From: an uncultured Porphyromonadaceae bacterium
Lineage (GTDB): Bacteria; Bacteroidota; Bacteroidia; Bacteroidales; Muribaculaceae
NCBI GenBank assembly: GCA_937989585.1
Contig: CALKRW010000054.1
Coordinates: 1-64,000, forward strand
Reading direction: 5' to 3'
DNA length: 64,000 bases
The notes beneath the pieces are model-generated. The model was given only the letters and a program-made list of their open reading frames with translations, did not search any database and was not told the DNA's origin. The first letter of the stretch is position 1. Each line of letters opens with the position of its first letter. A program made the position numbers and the translations under genes. Shown here in pieces: positions 18,447 to 28,204 of the stretch.

Positions 18447-19589
18447 TTATTTGTAGATGGAATCATAATAGGACTGTCTCGAGCCGGGAGCGGTGATATC
18501 GATGGCGACCTTGCCTTCGGGATCATACTTTTTGGCCCATTTCTCATACTTTCTGTAAAGTTCGGCAGGCTCGCTGTTGTACCAGCCGTAACCGCCGCGA
18601 CGCTCCTGACCAATCTCAGGCAGAGTCCTGCGGGGAACACCGTCGCGGTCACAGACATAAATCCTGCAGTCAGAGAGGTCATAGTAACGGCCCCAGACAG
18701 GTCCGGCGGCTGAATCGGGAACAAGATGCGAGTCGGAAGTCGGAGTCTTAGGCGTGCCGACATGCTCATAACGATAACCGAGGACCTTGTTGTCGTCGAA
18801 CCACTTCATGGCGCCGTGGACAGCGGCCTTGATGCGGCTGTCGGGCGAAGGAACAGTCATAAGGAGACGAACAAGGCCGGCACTCTCCAAAGAGCAATAT
18901 GACGGGAGTTCGTATGCGCGGGCCTTGGCAGGAGCATACGTCACATGGTCGTGCTGCTGACACCAGACAGTCGGCTTGCCGTCGACCATAATCTGAGTGG
19001 CGAGGATGCACTCTATACCCTTGTCAAAAGCCTTCCTGGCGCGCTCACGGACAGCATCGTCGACGAGATTTCCGCCAAAAGGCGCCTTCTGACGGAAGAT
19101 GTCCTCAAGTAGGGTCATGGTATTTACCATGGCATTGTCGTTATAGGTGATGTGGACCTGATAGCCACGGGGATTAGGCCAGAACTGGGGCCAGCCGCCC
19201 TCGGGATACTGGCCGGAGAAGAGATATTCGAGTCCGGCAAGGAAGCCATCGCGGAAACGAGGCTCGCCCGTAGCCTGATAGAGAGCGGCAAGATAGCGCA
19301 TCTGCGTGTTGGTTGCGGTGTTATCAGTGGTAGAATCGTCGGTACGATTGTGCTGGGTACGGACCGAGTCGAGTTCAGCCTCGGTGTGGGGACGTACCAT
19401 GTCGATGTTCTTGGGCCAGCCACCGGTAACGCGCTGGTAGGCAAGAATCTGGTCGCCGATGCGTGAAGCCTCGGAGGTGGCGAGAAAGACCGGGTCGGAT
19501 TTGCGGACGAGACTCTTCAAGGATGGAGATGCCGCGTCGGCACCGCACATTATGCAAAGTGAAATAAGGAAAAGAGAAAACTTTTTCAT
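18447..19589 (-). CDS. pectate lyase, PL10 family
   Basis: A protein of 380 residues with a signal peptide (MKKFSLFLISLCIMCGADA). It cleaves de-esterified polygalacturonan by beta-elimination in the periplasm. PL10 motifs present include TGGWPKN, EGGWPQF, the TYNDNAM segment and RYYDLSDCRIYVCDRDG. It is the first gene of the four-gene pectin block (PL10, DUF4861, CE8, uxaB), all on the minus strand with short gaps. No SusC/SusD or hybrid regulator lies nearby, so uptake genes must be elsewhere. Confidence 0.93.
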   Translation of the reverse strand: MKKFSLFLISLCIMCGADAASPSLKSLVRKSDPVFLATSEASRIGDQILAYQRVTGGWPKNIDMVRPHTEAELDSVRTQHNRTDDSTTDNTATNTQMRYLAALYQATGEPRFRDGFLAGLEYLFSGQYPEGGWPQFWPNPRGYQVHITYNDNAMVNTMTLLEDIFRQKAPFGGNLVDDAVRERARKAFDKGIECILATQIMVDGKPTVWCQQHDHVTYAPAKARAYELPSYCSLESAGLVRLLMTVPSPDSRIKAAVHGAMKWFDDNKVLGYRYEHVGTPKTPTSDSHLVPDSAAGPVWGRYYDLSDCRIYVCDRDGVPRRTLPEIGQERRGGYGWYNSEPAELYRKYEKWAKKYDPEGKVAIDITAPGSRQSYYDSIYK

Positions 19590-19640
19590 GTTCTTGCAAG
19601 AGTGATATTATAGGTTATGAGAGGAATTTACGGCACAGGT

Positions 19641-21200
19641 TTAAAACGGCACAGGGCCGCTTTCGGCGGCGAGGTCGACGGAACCGCCGCCAAGAGAGTC
19701 AGCGCCACCGAACGAAGGCCCGGTCATGGGCGAGGCCCCGAGAGCAGCATCCGGAGCATTCAGGCGAGAGCCCATCGAGTTCATCGACAACGAATCCTCC
19801 GACCAGTTCTCGAAACGCGTGAACTGGTGACGGAAACGCAGGGGGACATCGTCGACCGAGCCTGAACGGTGCTTGGCGACAATGAACTCAGCCTTGCCGC
19901 GGATATCATTGCCCGAGGCGTCTGTATCGCTGTGCAGATAGTACTCGGGACGGTGGATGAAGCAAACGATATCGGCATCCTGCTCGATAGCACCCGACTC
20001 GCGAAGGTCGGAGAGCTGCGGACGCTTGCCGTCGGTACGGGACTCGACAGAACGGTTCAACTGGGAAAGTGCTACGATAGGAATATCCAGTTCCTTGGCC
20101 AGTTGCTTCAACGAACGTGAGATCATAGAGACCTCCTGCTCGCGCGAGCCAAACTTCATGCCCGACGCGTTCATAAGCTGCAGGTAGTCGATGATGATGA
20201 TTTTTATCTGATGCTCGCGGACGAGGCGGCGAGCCTTGGTGCGCAACTCGAAAATCGAGAGCGAGGGAGTATCGTCAATATAAAGGGGTGCACCCTCGAG
20301 ATACTTGACACGGGCCATCAACTGGTCCCACTCGAGATTCGAAAGCTGTCCCGACTTGATTTTCGAGCCCTCGATCTCACAGGTAACGGAGATGAGACGG
20401 TTGACAAGCTGAAGATTAGACATCTCAAGCGAGAACACGGCGACAGGCGTAGAGTAGTTGACGGCCATGTTCTTGGCCATGGAGAGGACGAAGGCCGTCT
20501 TACCCATGGCGGGGCGCGCGGCGATAATAATGAGGTCGGAATTCTGCCAGCCGGAGGTCAGGCGGTCAAGAGCATCAAAGCCCGTCTGGAGGCCCGAAAG
20601 TCCGGAGGTGCGGTTGGCGGCATTCTGCATCTGCTGGATTGCCTGCGAGATGACCGGGTCAATCTGGGTGACATCCTTCTTGACGTTACGCTGGGAAATC
20701 TCGAACAGGCGTCCTTCGGCTTCCTGAAGGAGGTCATCGACATCGTTGCTCTCGTCATATGCCTTGGCTTCGATTGACGCGGCAAAATTGATAAGTTCGC
20801 GGGCAAGGTATTTCTGAGCGACAATGCGGGCATGGAACTCGATGTGGGCCGCCGAAGCGACACGGGAAGTGAGTTCGGCTACAAATACGGCACCACCCAC
20901 CTCCTCAAGTTTGCCGTCGAGACGCAACTGCTCGGTAACCGTGAGCATGTCGATGGGCTTCTGAGCAGCGCCGAGATGCTGGATAGCCTCATAGATCGTG
21001 GCATTGGCGGGTTCGTAGAAACTCTCGGGCTTAAGCAAGTCGCATACAGTGGTGTAGGCGTCCTTCTCGAGCATAAGGGCGCCGAGGACGGCTTCCTCAA
21101 GGTCCTTGTCCCGAGGGGAGATACGGCCGCCAGTGTCATAAAGCGGGTTATGCTGAGGCTGCCTCCGCCGGGAAGCTGCACTGTTGTTATTATCAGGCAT
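19641..21200 (-). CDS. dnaB: replicative DNA helicase
   Basis: A full-length protein of 519 residues. An N-terminal DnaB domain (PRDKDLEEAVLGALML) is followed by the RecA-like motor with Walker A ARPAMGKTA (228-236), the Walker B segment IIIIDYLQLM and the DnaB motif SRSLKQLAKELDIP. No intein is present at the Walker A site. The tail is Gly/Ser-rich. The enzyme unwinds the fork in a hexamer on the lagging strand. It lies 51 bp before the PL10 gene on the same strand and 72 bp after the second sensor gene. Confidence 0.97.
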   Translation of the reverse strand: MPDNNNSAASRRRQPQHNPLYDTGGRISPRDKDLEEAVLGALMLEKDAYTTVCDLLKPESFYEPANATIYEAIQHLGAAQKPIDMLTVTEQLRLDGKLEEVGGAVFVAELTSRVASAAHIEFHARIVAQKYLARELINFAASIEAKAYDESNDVDDLLQEAEGRLFEISQRNVKKDVTQIDPVISQAIQQMQNAANRTSGLSGLQTGFDALDRLTSGWQNSDLIIIAARPAMGKTAFVLSMAKNMAVNYSTPVAVFSLEMSNLQLVNRLISVTCEIEGSKIKSGQLSNLEWDQLMARVKYLEGAPLYIDDTPSLSIFELRTKARRLVREHQIKIIIIDYLQLMNASGMKFGSREQEVSMISRSLKQLAKELDIPIVALSQLNRSVESRTDGKRPQLSDLRESGAIEQDADIVCFIHRPEYYLHSDTDASGNDIRGKAEFIVAKHRSGSVDDVPLRFRHQFTRFENWSEDSLSMNSMGSRLNAPDAALGASPMTGPSFGGADSLGGGSVDLAAESGPVPF

Positions 21201-21272
21201 AGGTACTATTTTTCGAATTTAATATAAGTGAAAGAGAGAGGTTTATTCTATAAATAAATGTATGGAATAATA

Positions 21273-22991
21273 TCAGGATTCGGGATGATGGTCATCACTG
21301 TCAGAGGTTCCGGGCTGATCCTTGACAGCGGAATTATTGAATACATTGTCGACAAGCTTCTTAAGTTCGCCGGCATTGGCATGAATCTCATCGATGAAAC
21401 GGCCGAGGATAGCGCGACGCTCACCGCTGACAGAGTCCGCTATCAGCTGGGTGTAACCCACGATAGCGTTGGTGGGCTCGGTAATCTCATGCACTATATC
21501 GTGTATGAAGTCGGTTTTCTGGCGGTCGGCAAGATTGGCCTTCTCCCGCGCGATGATCACGGACTGCTGCGCCTGACGTGCGGCATCACGCTCCTCCTTG
21601 AGACGCGTCTGATTCGCGACAAGCTCGTTAGAGCGTATGCGTGCGCGGCGCCATGCCAGATATAGCACTACAATCACGGGGATAAGCACCAGGAGACCTA
21701 TGATGATGTACAATTGGGCACGCCGAGCCTGCTCGTCAGACAGTTGGCGGTTTTTCTCCCTGAGTTCGCTGTTGGCCTCGTACAATGACGAGTTGTTGTA
21801 CAGAATCTGCAACTGAATCGTGGAATTGAATATCCTGTCATCCAGACGATCCTGAATCACCTGATTCATCTGGTCGAGGGCGAAAATAAGCGCCGTGGTA
21901 TCGCCGGTGGCACGCGCGGCCTTGATATACTCGCGCAAGACAAGATTGCGCATAGTCTGGTTGGACTGTCTGTCATATGCCTTCTTAAGAAGGCTCATTG
22001 CCTCGGCATAACGGCCGTGAGCCATGTTCCAATAAATGTCGGCCCGGAGATTGTTATTCATGTCACTGCGTATCTCCTCGTTGCCATCGGCCAGGTCACA
22101 TATCCTGGCGTATATTGAATCGACCTGCCTTAGAGTCAGGACATCGTAGCATGCCATCACCCTACGGTCATTGATATACCGATAGGTATCGAAGTTGCGG
22201 TAGACGCGTCCGCGAGCATGATAGTCCCTTTCGAGAGTGTCGCAAAACGCGTTGTACATCGAAGAGATACGCGCCGTGGAGGGCAGGTCGCCGGCAGTCA
22301 GGTAAGCAGTGGACACAAAAGTGTAGAACAGGCTGGACAGATAGGAATGCTTGCCCGGAAGCTGGTCGAGTAGACGCTCGAGTTCGATAAGTTTTCCTGT
22401 CAGAAGTTCGCCAGGAGCCGTACTCTCGAGGTAAATTGCCGATGTGAAGACGTTCTCGAACTTGTCGTATACGCTGAGATTCTTTTTCCCGCGGGTGTTA
22501 TATTGCTGAAGCATATGCTGTATCTTCTCGCTACTGCGAGCACGCGTGACGCTATCACTGGCATAACGGACATCGTAGAAAATTTTCAGCAACTTGAAGT
22601 ATGACTTTGTCTCACGCTTTTCCTCGCAGTCAGGCATTGCATCAAGTCTGGCCTCGTAAATTCTTGTAAGCGAATCGGTATTACGCGTGTTGGAGAGAAG
22701 CCTGCGTAAAAGATCAAACATGGCCCTGGTGTCGCCGGCTCGCCTGGCGACATGATATGCCTCCTCAGCCACATCATGATTTTTATGAATAGGAGATAGG
22801 TCATAGATGTTATACAGAATCCCGAGAGAATCAGCCGGCGTACGGACAGACGCAAGAGAAGCGCGAAGGCTGTCCATGATTTGTCCCCGTTGAATCACGA
22901 GATCGGACCTGCCGCCACATATACCCGATACAGGGACGAAAAGCAGCAACGCAAGAAGGAATATGTATGTTTTATGGCGCAACATGATCAT
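21273..22991 (-). CDS. membrane sensor with histidine-phosphoacceptor domain but no ATPase domain
   Basis: A protein of 572 residues. It has a signal peptide, a TPR-like helical extracytoplasmic region (about 30-400), a coiled stretch, one membrane segment (426-446) and a cytoplasmic HisKA-like helix with FIHDIVHEITEPTNAI, where His501 fits the H-box. The chain ends about 70 residues later (DDHHPES) with no N, G1, F or G2 box, and only 72 bp remain before dnaB, so no lost ATPase domain lies downstream. The ATG at 22991 overlaps the upstream stop by 4 bp. It is paralogous to the upstream gene along most of its length. Confidence 0.85.
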   Translation of the reverse strand: MIMLRHKTYIFLLALLLFVPVSGICGGRSDLVIQRGQIMDSLRASLASVRTPADSLGILYNIYDLSPIHKNHDVAEEAYHVARRAGDTRAMFDLLRRLLSNTRNTDSLTRIYEARLDAMPDCEEKRETKSYFKLLKIFYDVRYASDSVTRARSSEKIQHMLQQYNTRGKKNLSVYDKFENVFTSAIYLESTAPGELLTGKLIELERLLDQLPGKHSYLSSLFYTFVSTAYLTAGDLPSTARISSMYNAFCDTLERDYHARGRVYRNFDTYRYINDRRVMACYDVLTLRQVDSIYARICDLADGNEEIRSDMNNNLRADIYWNMAHGRYAEAMSLLKKAYDRQSNQTMRNLVLREYIKAARATGDTTALIFALDQMNQVIQDRLDDRIFNSTIQLQILYNNSSLYEANSELREKNRQLSDEQARRAQLYIIIGLLVLIPVIVVLYLAWRRARIRSNELVANQTRLKEERDAARQAQQSVIIAREKANLADRQKTDFIHDIVHEITEPTNAIVGYTQLIADSVSGERRAILGRFIDEIHANAGELKKLVDNVFNNSAVKDQPGTSDSDDHHPES

Positions 22992-25189
22992 TCGATGTTT
23001 TTGGAACCGCTGCCGGAAAGAGTGTTGCCGGAAATAGGGAAGGTAAACACGAAGCGCGCACCCAAGGTGTAGGAGGTGTCGACACAGATGGATCCACCAA
23101 TGAGTCCTGCCATAGCGCGACAGACGTACAAGCCGAGACCTATTCCCTGGGTTCCGGGATTTAGTTTCTCGAAACGTGAGAAAATAATCTCCTCCTTACC
23201 CTGGGGTATGCCAGGTCCGGTATCACTGACGGAAACAGTCGCAGTTCCGGTTGTCCGGTCAATCGAGTATTCAACGTCAATATGACCGCGGGGCGTAAAC
23301 TTGGCGGCATTTAAAAGCAGGTTCAGGATAATCTGTTCCACGCGCTTCGAGTCGGAGTCGACTCTATCCGATACGTCGGGAGTCATATCCTGAATATTCA
23401 TCACGACACCCTCGGCCAGCTTGTCACGCATGGTGGCGGCGGCAATGCGCACGGCGTCACCAAGAGAGAAATTGTTGACAGAGACATTGATTCGGGCATG
23501 CTCGGCGTCGGCAGAGTCGAGAAGATCGTTGACAAGAGACTGGAGCAACTGCGAGTTATCACGGACCACCTTAATATATTCCTGCAGCCGTACACGGTGC
23601 GTCTCGTCAACCGAATCGATTACAAGCTGAGCGTAACTGACGATGGCATTGGTAGGCGACGCTATCTCGCGGGTTATGTTCTGCATTATGTCGTTCTTCT
23701 TACGGTCGACCACCTTGGCATGTTCATTGGCGTGGACAATATTCTCATGAACCTTGCGCAACGTATCACGCTCGGTTGCAATTGACTCGTTGACACGCCG
23801 CAGACGCAACTCCATTAGACGCGCACGCCGCCAGGCAAATCCGAGAACAATTATCAGAAGCACCAACAGAATGACAAACACCCACATGAAAAGCATCAGA
23901 CGGTCACGCGACTGGTTGGCAAGGGCCTGATTGCGTGCGGCAAGGTCGTCGTTGTCGTAGTGAAGATTGCTTGTGTTGTAAAGAATCTGGAGTTCGTTTG
24001 CCGCGTTACCGACTTTATCCCGGGCACGGGCGAGTAACGAAGCATTATACAGTTCCTGGGCATGAAGCCGGTCTTTCGTGTCACCAACAGCCTTTGCGGC
24101 CCTGACATACATAGGGAAAAGAATGTTCCAGCCCTTTGTCGTGGCAGGCTTATCCATTACGTCACGGAATATGCGCAGGGCGCCCGCATAGTCTCCCCGT
24201 GACATGAGATGAAAAATCTCAGGACGACGGTTTGTGCTGAACATTCGGGCTATTGTCGGATGTCCGGCGATTATGTCACAGATTTCAGAATAATATTCTT
24301 CAACCTGTCCGGGGGCAAGTTCGGGATACATACTCAACAGACGCTCGTATATTGCGTAACAGTAAGGATCGTTGGTGTAGAAGCGGCGCCCCTTGGACCT
24401 GATGTTTTTCTCAAGGTTGTCAAGAAGTTCCAGATATTTCTGGCACGACTGGATGACGACCTCACTCCTGTCATCCAACCTTATGTGGGCATCTATGGCA
24501 AAGTCGTAGTAAAGAGAGGCCAGTGCGACCTCATCGGACGGCAGCCGGTCGACAAGACCCTGAAGTTCGGCAAGTTTGTCGGTAAGAAGATCTCCCGGAG
24601 CCGCACTGTTAAGGTAATAACAGATGGCAAAAAGTTTTTCCGTGCGTTTCAGAATCTCAGAGTCCGGGATGTTGCGATAAGCCCGCATAAGGTCGCTAAG
24701 ACGCTTGATCTGCAGTCGGCGCACCTCGACACTCGGGTCGTCGATATCCAGTCTTGTCCGGAGCAGACGTATGAAACTCAAGGTCTCACTCCGCTCACTG
24801 CCAGCAGGAATTCCTGTCGCAAGGTCCTGCGCGTAAGCGAGGGCAGAATCATTGTCGCTGTGCAGCCGGCAATAGTTACGAATCAGGTCAAGGCATGCCG
24901 GAATGTCATTCGCACGCCGGGCAAGAGGGTACATCTGATCGATGAGTTCCTTCTGTCTCCCGGAAGAAGAAACATCAAAGATATCGTACATTACCCTGAG
25001 CGAGTCCCGGACATTCTGCCGTGTTTTAAGAACCGCAGACAGAGAATCGGCTATTGCGGCATTCCGAACGGAAGAAGAATGCAGGCAGCCGGAAGGATAA
25101 TGGTTGTTATCAGCCAAAGCCTGTCGGGGCAGCAGACCCAGGCAGGCAGACAAAAACAATATAAGTAATGATTTTCGGTATTCAGGCAT
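22988..25189 (-). CDS. membrane sensor histidine kinase with H-box His replaced by Arg
   Basis: A protein of 733 residues. A signal peptide, TPR-like sensor region, coiled stretch, one membrane segment (431-453), HisKA-like helix and a full HATPase are present: N box ILNLLLNAAKF (621-631), G1 DTGPGIP (656-662), F box IFSRFEKL (669-676) and G2 GIGLGLYV (682-689). The H-box reads MQNITREIASPTNAI, so the expected His is Arg507 (codon CGC at 23671-23669). It can probably bind ATP but cannot be phosphorylated at that site. It precedes and overlaps its His-bearing paralogue by ATGA. No response regulator is adjacent. Confidence 0.88.
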   Translation of the reverse strand: MPEYRKSLLILFLSACLGLLPRQALADNNHYPSGCLHSSSVRNAAIADSLSAVLKTRQNVRDSLRVMYDIFDVSSSGRQKELIDQMYPLARRANDIPACLDLIRNYCRLHSDNDSALAYAQDLATGIPAGSERSETLSFIRLLRTRLDIDDPSVEVRRLQIKRLSDLMRAYRNIPDSEILKRTEKLFAICYYLNSAAPGDLLTDKLAELQGLVDRLPSDEVALASLYYDFAIDAHIRLDDRSEVVIQSCQKYLELLDNLEKNIRSKGRRFYTNDPYCYAIYERLLSMYPELAPGQVEEYYSEICDIIAGHPTIARMFSTNRRPEIFHLMSRGDYAGALRIFRDVMDKPATTKGWNILFPMYVRAAKAVGDTKDRLHAQELYNASLLARARDKVGNAANELQILYNTSNLHYDNDDLAARNQALANQSRDRLMLFMWVFVILLVLLIIVLGFAWRRARLMELRLRRVNESIATERDTLRKVHENIVHANEHAKVVDRKKNDIMQNITREIASPTNAIVSYAQLVIDSVDETHRVRLQEYIKVVRDNSQLLQSLVNDLLDSADAEHARINVSVNNFSLGDAVRIAAATMRDKLAEGVVMNIQDMTPDVSDRVDSDSKRVEQIILNLLLNAAKFTPRGHIDVEYSIDRTTGTATVSVSDTGPGIPQGKEEIIFSRFEKLNPGTQGIGLGLYVCRAMAGLIGGSICVDTSYTLGARFVFTFPISGNTLSGSGSKNIE

Positions 25190-25334
25190 TCTGATTGGTC
25201 AGGGCATATGAATCCAAGCCCACAAGCGTACAAAATTACCACATTTTTTTAAAAGGGCAAAGTTAAAATTTCACGTTCGTTCACATGAGGGCATGGACGA
25301 ATGGAGTTTCGAGAGCGGACCGGATTTTTTTGAT

Positions 25335-25365
25335 TTTGAGGGTTGGGGATTTTTGCGTAATTTTG
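25335..25365 (+). promoter_or_regulatory. promoter of proS
   Basis: TTTG (25335-25338), 19 bp, then TAATTTTG (25358-25365) match the Bacteroidetes consensus. The leader to the ATG at 25449 is about 80 nt. Confidence 0.6.
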
Positions 25366-25448
25366 CGAGATAAAACGGTCAGCCGTGAAAACATCCTTCA
25401 GCGTCTGTACCAAACCAGTCATTAAACAACAATAAACAATAGATATAC

Positions 25449-26930
25449 ATGGCAATAGAACTGAAAGGTCTGACCAAGCGTGCAGACAATTATTCGCAAT
25501 GGTATAACGAACTCGTAGTCAAAGCCGACCTGGCCGAGCAATCGGCAGTGCGCGGCGCCATGGTCATCAAGCCCTACGGCTACGCCATCTGGGAGAAGAT
25601 GCAGCAGACACTCGACCGGATGTTCAAGGAAACCGGCGTGCAGAACGCCTATTTTCCTCTTCTGATTCCGAAGTCCTTCCTCTGCCGTGAGGCAGAACAC
25701 GTCGAGGGCTTCGCCAAAGAATGCGCCGTAGTCACCCACTACCGCCTTAAGAATGACCCTAACGGCAACGGAGTGGTTGTCGATCCCGAGGCCCGCCTTG
25801 AGGAAGAACTGATTGTACGACCCACATCGGAAACAATCATATGGGGCACATACAAGAACTGGATTCACTCGTGGCGCGACCTGCCCCTGCTCATCAACCA
25901 GTGGGCGAACGTCATGCGCTGGGAGATGCGTACACGCATGTTCCTACGCACCAGCGAGTTCCTATGGCAGGAAGGCCACTGCGCCCATGCCACAGCCGAG
26001 GAGTCGGAAAGGCGTACCGTCCAGATGATCAACATCTACGCGAATTTTGCCGAACAATATATGGCAATGCCCGTAATCAAGGGTGTCAAGACAGCCAACG
26101 AACGTTTCGCAGGCGCACTCAACACATATACGATAGAGGCCATGATGCAGGACGGCAAGGCACTTCAGGCCGGCACATCGCACAACCTCGGCCAGAATTT
26201 CGCCAAGGCTTTCGACGTGACCTTCGCCAACAAGGAAAACAAGCCCGAATATGTATGGGCAAACTCCTGGGGCGTTTCGACACGACTGATGGGCGCCCTC
26301 ATCATGACACACTCCGATGACAACGGTCTGGTACTGCCGCCGCATCTCGCTCCAATCCAGGTGGTAATCATTCCAATCTTCAAGAATGCCGAGCAACTGG
26401 AGACCGTACGCAAGGCCGTCGATCCCATAATCGAGCGTCTGAAAGAACTCGGCGTAAGCGTGAAATTCGATGACGCCGACAACAAGCGTCCCGGCTTCAA
26501 GTTCGCAGACTACGAACTCAAGGGTGTGCCCGTGCGTCTGGCAATAGGCGCCCGAGACATCGAAAACGATACCGTAGAACTCATGCGTCGAGACACCCTT
26601 GAGAAAGAAGTCCTTCCCCTCGAGGGCATAGCCGAACACATTGCAGACCTGCTCGAGGACATTCAGAAGAATATATATCAGAAGGCGCTGAAACTCCGCG
26701 AGTCAAAGATGCAGATATGCGACTCGTACGAGGAATTCAAAGAGAAAATCGAGGACGGAGGTTTCTTCCTGTGTCACTGGGACGGTACCACCGAGACTGA
26801 GGAACGTATCAAAGAAGAGACCAAGGCCACAATCCGCTGCATACCTCTCGACGGTCCGGAGGAACCAGGATTCTGCATGGTAACCGGCAAGCCTTCGAAG
26901 CGCCGTGTAATTATTGCCCGCAACTATTGA
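25449..26930 (+). CDS. proS: prolyl-tRNA synthetase, archaeal/eukaryotic type
   Basis: A protein of 493 residues. It charges tRNA-Pro with proline. The class II motifs are present: motif 2 with LRTSEFLWQEGHCAHA and an ATP-binding QAGTSHNLGQNF, and a C-terminal domain ending in a Tyr (RVIIARNY), typical of the ProS3 (archaeal-type) group and not the longer bacterial form with an INS editing insert. The family is common in Bacteroidetes. A tRNA-Pro(GGG) gene occurs 14 kb away. The glycosyltransferase follows after 16 bp, probably in the same transcript. Confidence 0.95.
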   Translation: MAIELKGLTKRADNYSQWYNELVVKADLAEQSAVRGAMVIKPYGYAIWEKMQQTLDRMFKETGVQNAYFPLLIPKSFLCREAEHVEGFAKECAVVTHYRLKNDPNGNGVVVDPEARLEEELIVRPTSETIIWGTYKNWIHSWRDLPLLINQWANVMRWEMRTRMFLRTSEFLWQEGHCAHATAEESERRTVQMINIYANFAEQYMAMPVIKGVKTANERFAGALNTYTIEAMMQDGKALQAGTSHNLGQNFAKAFDVTFANKENKPEYVWANSWGVSTRLMGALIMTHSDDNGLVLPPHLAPIQVVIIPIFKNAEQLETVRKAVDPIIERLKELGVSVKFDDADNKRPGFKFADYELKGVPVRLAIGARDIENDTVELMRRDTLEKEVLPLEGIAEHIADLLEDIQKNIYQKALKLRESKMQICDSYEEFKEKIEDGGFFLCHWDGTTETEERIKEETKATIRCIPLDGPEEPGFCMVTGKPSKRRVIIARNY

Positions 26931-26946
26931 TTAACCTTCACCGCCA

Positions 26947-27894
26947 ATGTTACCTGTCATCGCAATAGTCCTGCCGTGTTACAACGAGCAGGAGGCACTC
27001 CCGGTCAGCGCGCCTGTCCTTCTGGGACTGCTTGACCAGATGGCCGCAGAGGGCCTTGTCAGTCCGGAAAGTTATCTGCTTTGCTCGAATGACGGCTCTC
27101 GCGATGACACATGGCAGATAATCCAGCGCCTGCATGAAGCCGACCCGCGCGTAAAGGGCATTTCTCTGGCACATAACCGAGGCCATCAGTATGCCCTGCT
27201 CGCCGGACTTATGGCCGTGCGCGGCCGTTGTGACGCCGCGATATCAATAGACGCCGACCTTCAGGACGACCCGCAGGCAATAGTCGAGATGGTGCGCAGA
27301 CTCCGCGAAGGCGACGATATAGTCTACGGGGTACGATCCTCACGCGCCACAGACACATGGTTCAAGCGGACCACGGCACACGCTTTCTACCGGTTCCAGA
27401 AGTCAATGGGTCTGGACACAATCTACGACCATGCCGACTACAGGCTCATGTCATCCCGCGCACTCGACCTGCTGAGCGAATACGGCGAGTCAAACCTATT
27501 CCTGAGGGGCATAATCCCGAGCATAGGACTGCGCAGTTCGATTGTGAAATATGCCAGAGCCGCCAGAGTCGCCGGAGAATCGAAGTATCCGCTGAAAAAG
27601 ATGATATCACTGTCAATAGACGGCATCACCTCGTTCTCGGCAAAGCCGATGCGAATGATTTTCATGACAGGCCTCATACTTCTGCTCATCGACATCGTCG
27701 TGGCCATATGGGTTTTTTTCGCCTACTTCTCGCATCACGCGATCTCGGGCTGGGCATCACTGATGCTTTCGGTATGGTTCCTTGGTTCACTGATCCTTAT
27801 CGGACTGGGAATTGTAGGTGAATATGTCGGCAAAATCTTCATCGAGGTAAAGAACCGACCGCGCTATGCCGTCAGTGAGACCATCTGGGACTGA
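26947..27894 (+). CDS. family 2 glycosyltransferase, GtrB/DPM-like
   Basis: A protein of 315 residues. The N-terminal GT2 domain shows VLPCYNEQEAL, NDGSRDD and SIDADLQDDP (a DxD-type metal site), then a C-terminal pair of membrane helices (about 237-262 and 270-297), as in polyprenyl-phosphate glycosyl carriers of the GtrB/ArnC type. It would transfer a sugar from a nucleotide to undecaprenyl phosphate at the inner membrane. The sugar is not known. The gene starts 16 bp after proS and ends before the HU gene. Confidence 0.88.
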   Translation: MLPVIAIVLPCYNEQEALPVSAPVLLGLLDQMAAEGLVSPESYLLCSNDGSRDDTWQIIQRLHEADPRVKGISLAHNRGHQYALLAGLMAVRGRCDAAISIDADLQDDPQAIVEMVRRLREGDDIVYGVRSSRATDTWFKRTTAHAFYRFQKSMGLDTIYDHADYRLMSSRALDLLSEYGESNLFLRGIIPSIGLRSSIVKYARAARVAGESKYPLKKMISLSIDGITSFSAKPMRMIFMTGLILLLIDIVVAIWVFFAYFSHHAISGWASLMLSVWFLGSLILIGLGIVGEYVGKIFIEVKNRPRYAVSETIWD

Positions 27895-27925
27895 AACAAG
27901 AACTTTAGAACATTACAATCAGAAA

Positions 27926-28204
27926 GTGGATTCCCGCACATTCAATACACAACTTGCCTCAAAGACCGGACTCAGCGCAAAAGAGGCCGCGGCTCTCAGT
28001 GACCGACTTGTCAGCACTATCTGCGAATCGCTCGCCGCACTCGACAACGTTGCGATTCCGGGATTCGGTAACTTTACCTCGGTCAAAACCGACGAGCATG
28101 TCGAAACCAATTCCATCAGCGGGAAAGCCATGCTGATGCCTCCATCCATAACCGTCAGTTTCGCACCCGGGGCGCAACTGCGTAAAACCGCCAACAAAGC
28201 ATGA
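27926..28204 (+). CDS. HU-family DNA-binding protein
   Basis: A protein of 92 residues from a GTG at 27926. An upstream ATG (27866) would overlap the glycosyltransferase gene and add a tail foreign to HU; the GTG gives DSRTFNTQLASKTGL, which fits HU N-termini. The IPGFGNFTSV segment is the HU signature region. It binds and bends DNA as a dimer. It overlaps the next gene by 4 bp (28201-28204), so it is coupled to the HU-LysM fusion, and the two may form heterodimers. Confidence 0.82.
   Translation: MDSRTFNTQLASKTGLSAKEAAALSDRLVSTICESLAALDNVAIPGFGNFTSVKTDEHVETNSISGKAMLMPPSITVSFAPGAQLRKTANKA

Noticed and set aside
27866..27925. An ATG start at 27866 for the HU gene
   Set aside because: It would overlap the glycosyltransferase gene by 29 bp and add a tail foreign to HU; the GTG at 27926 fits the family.
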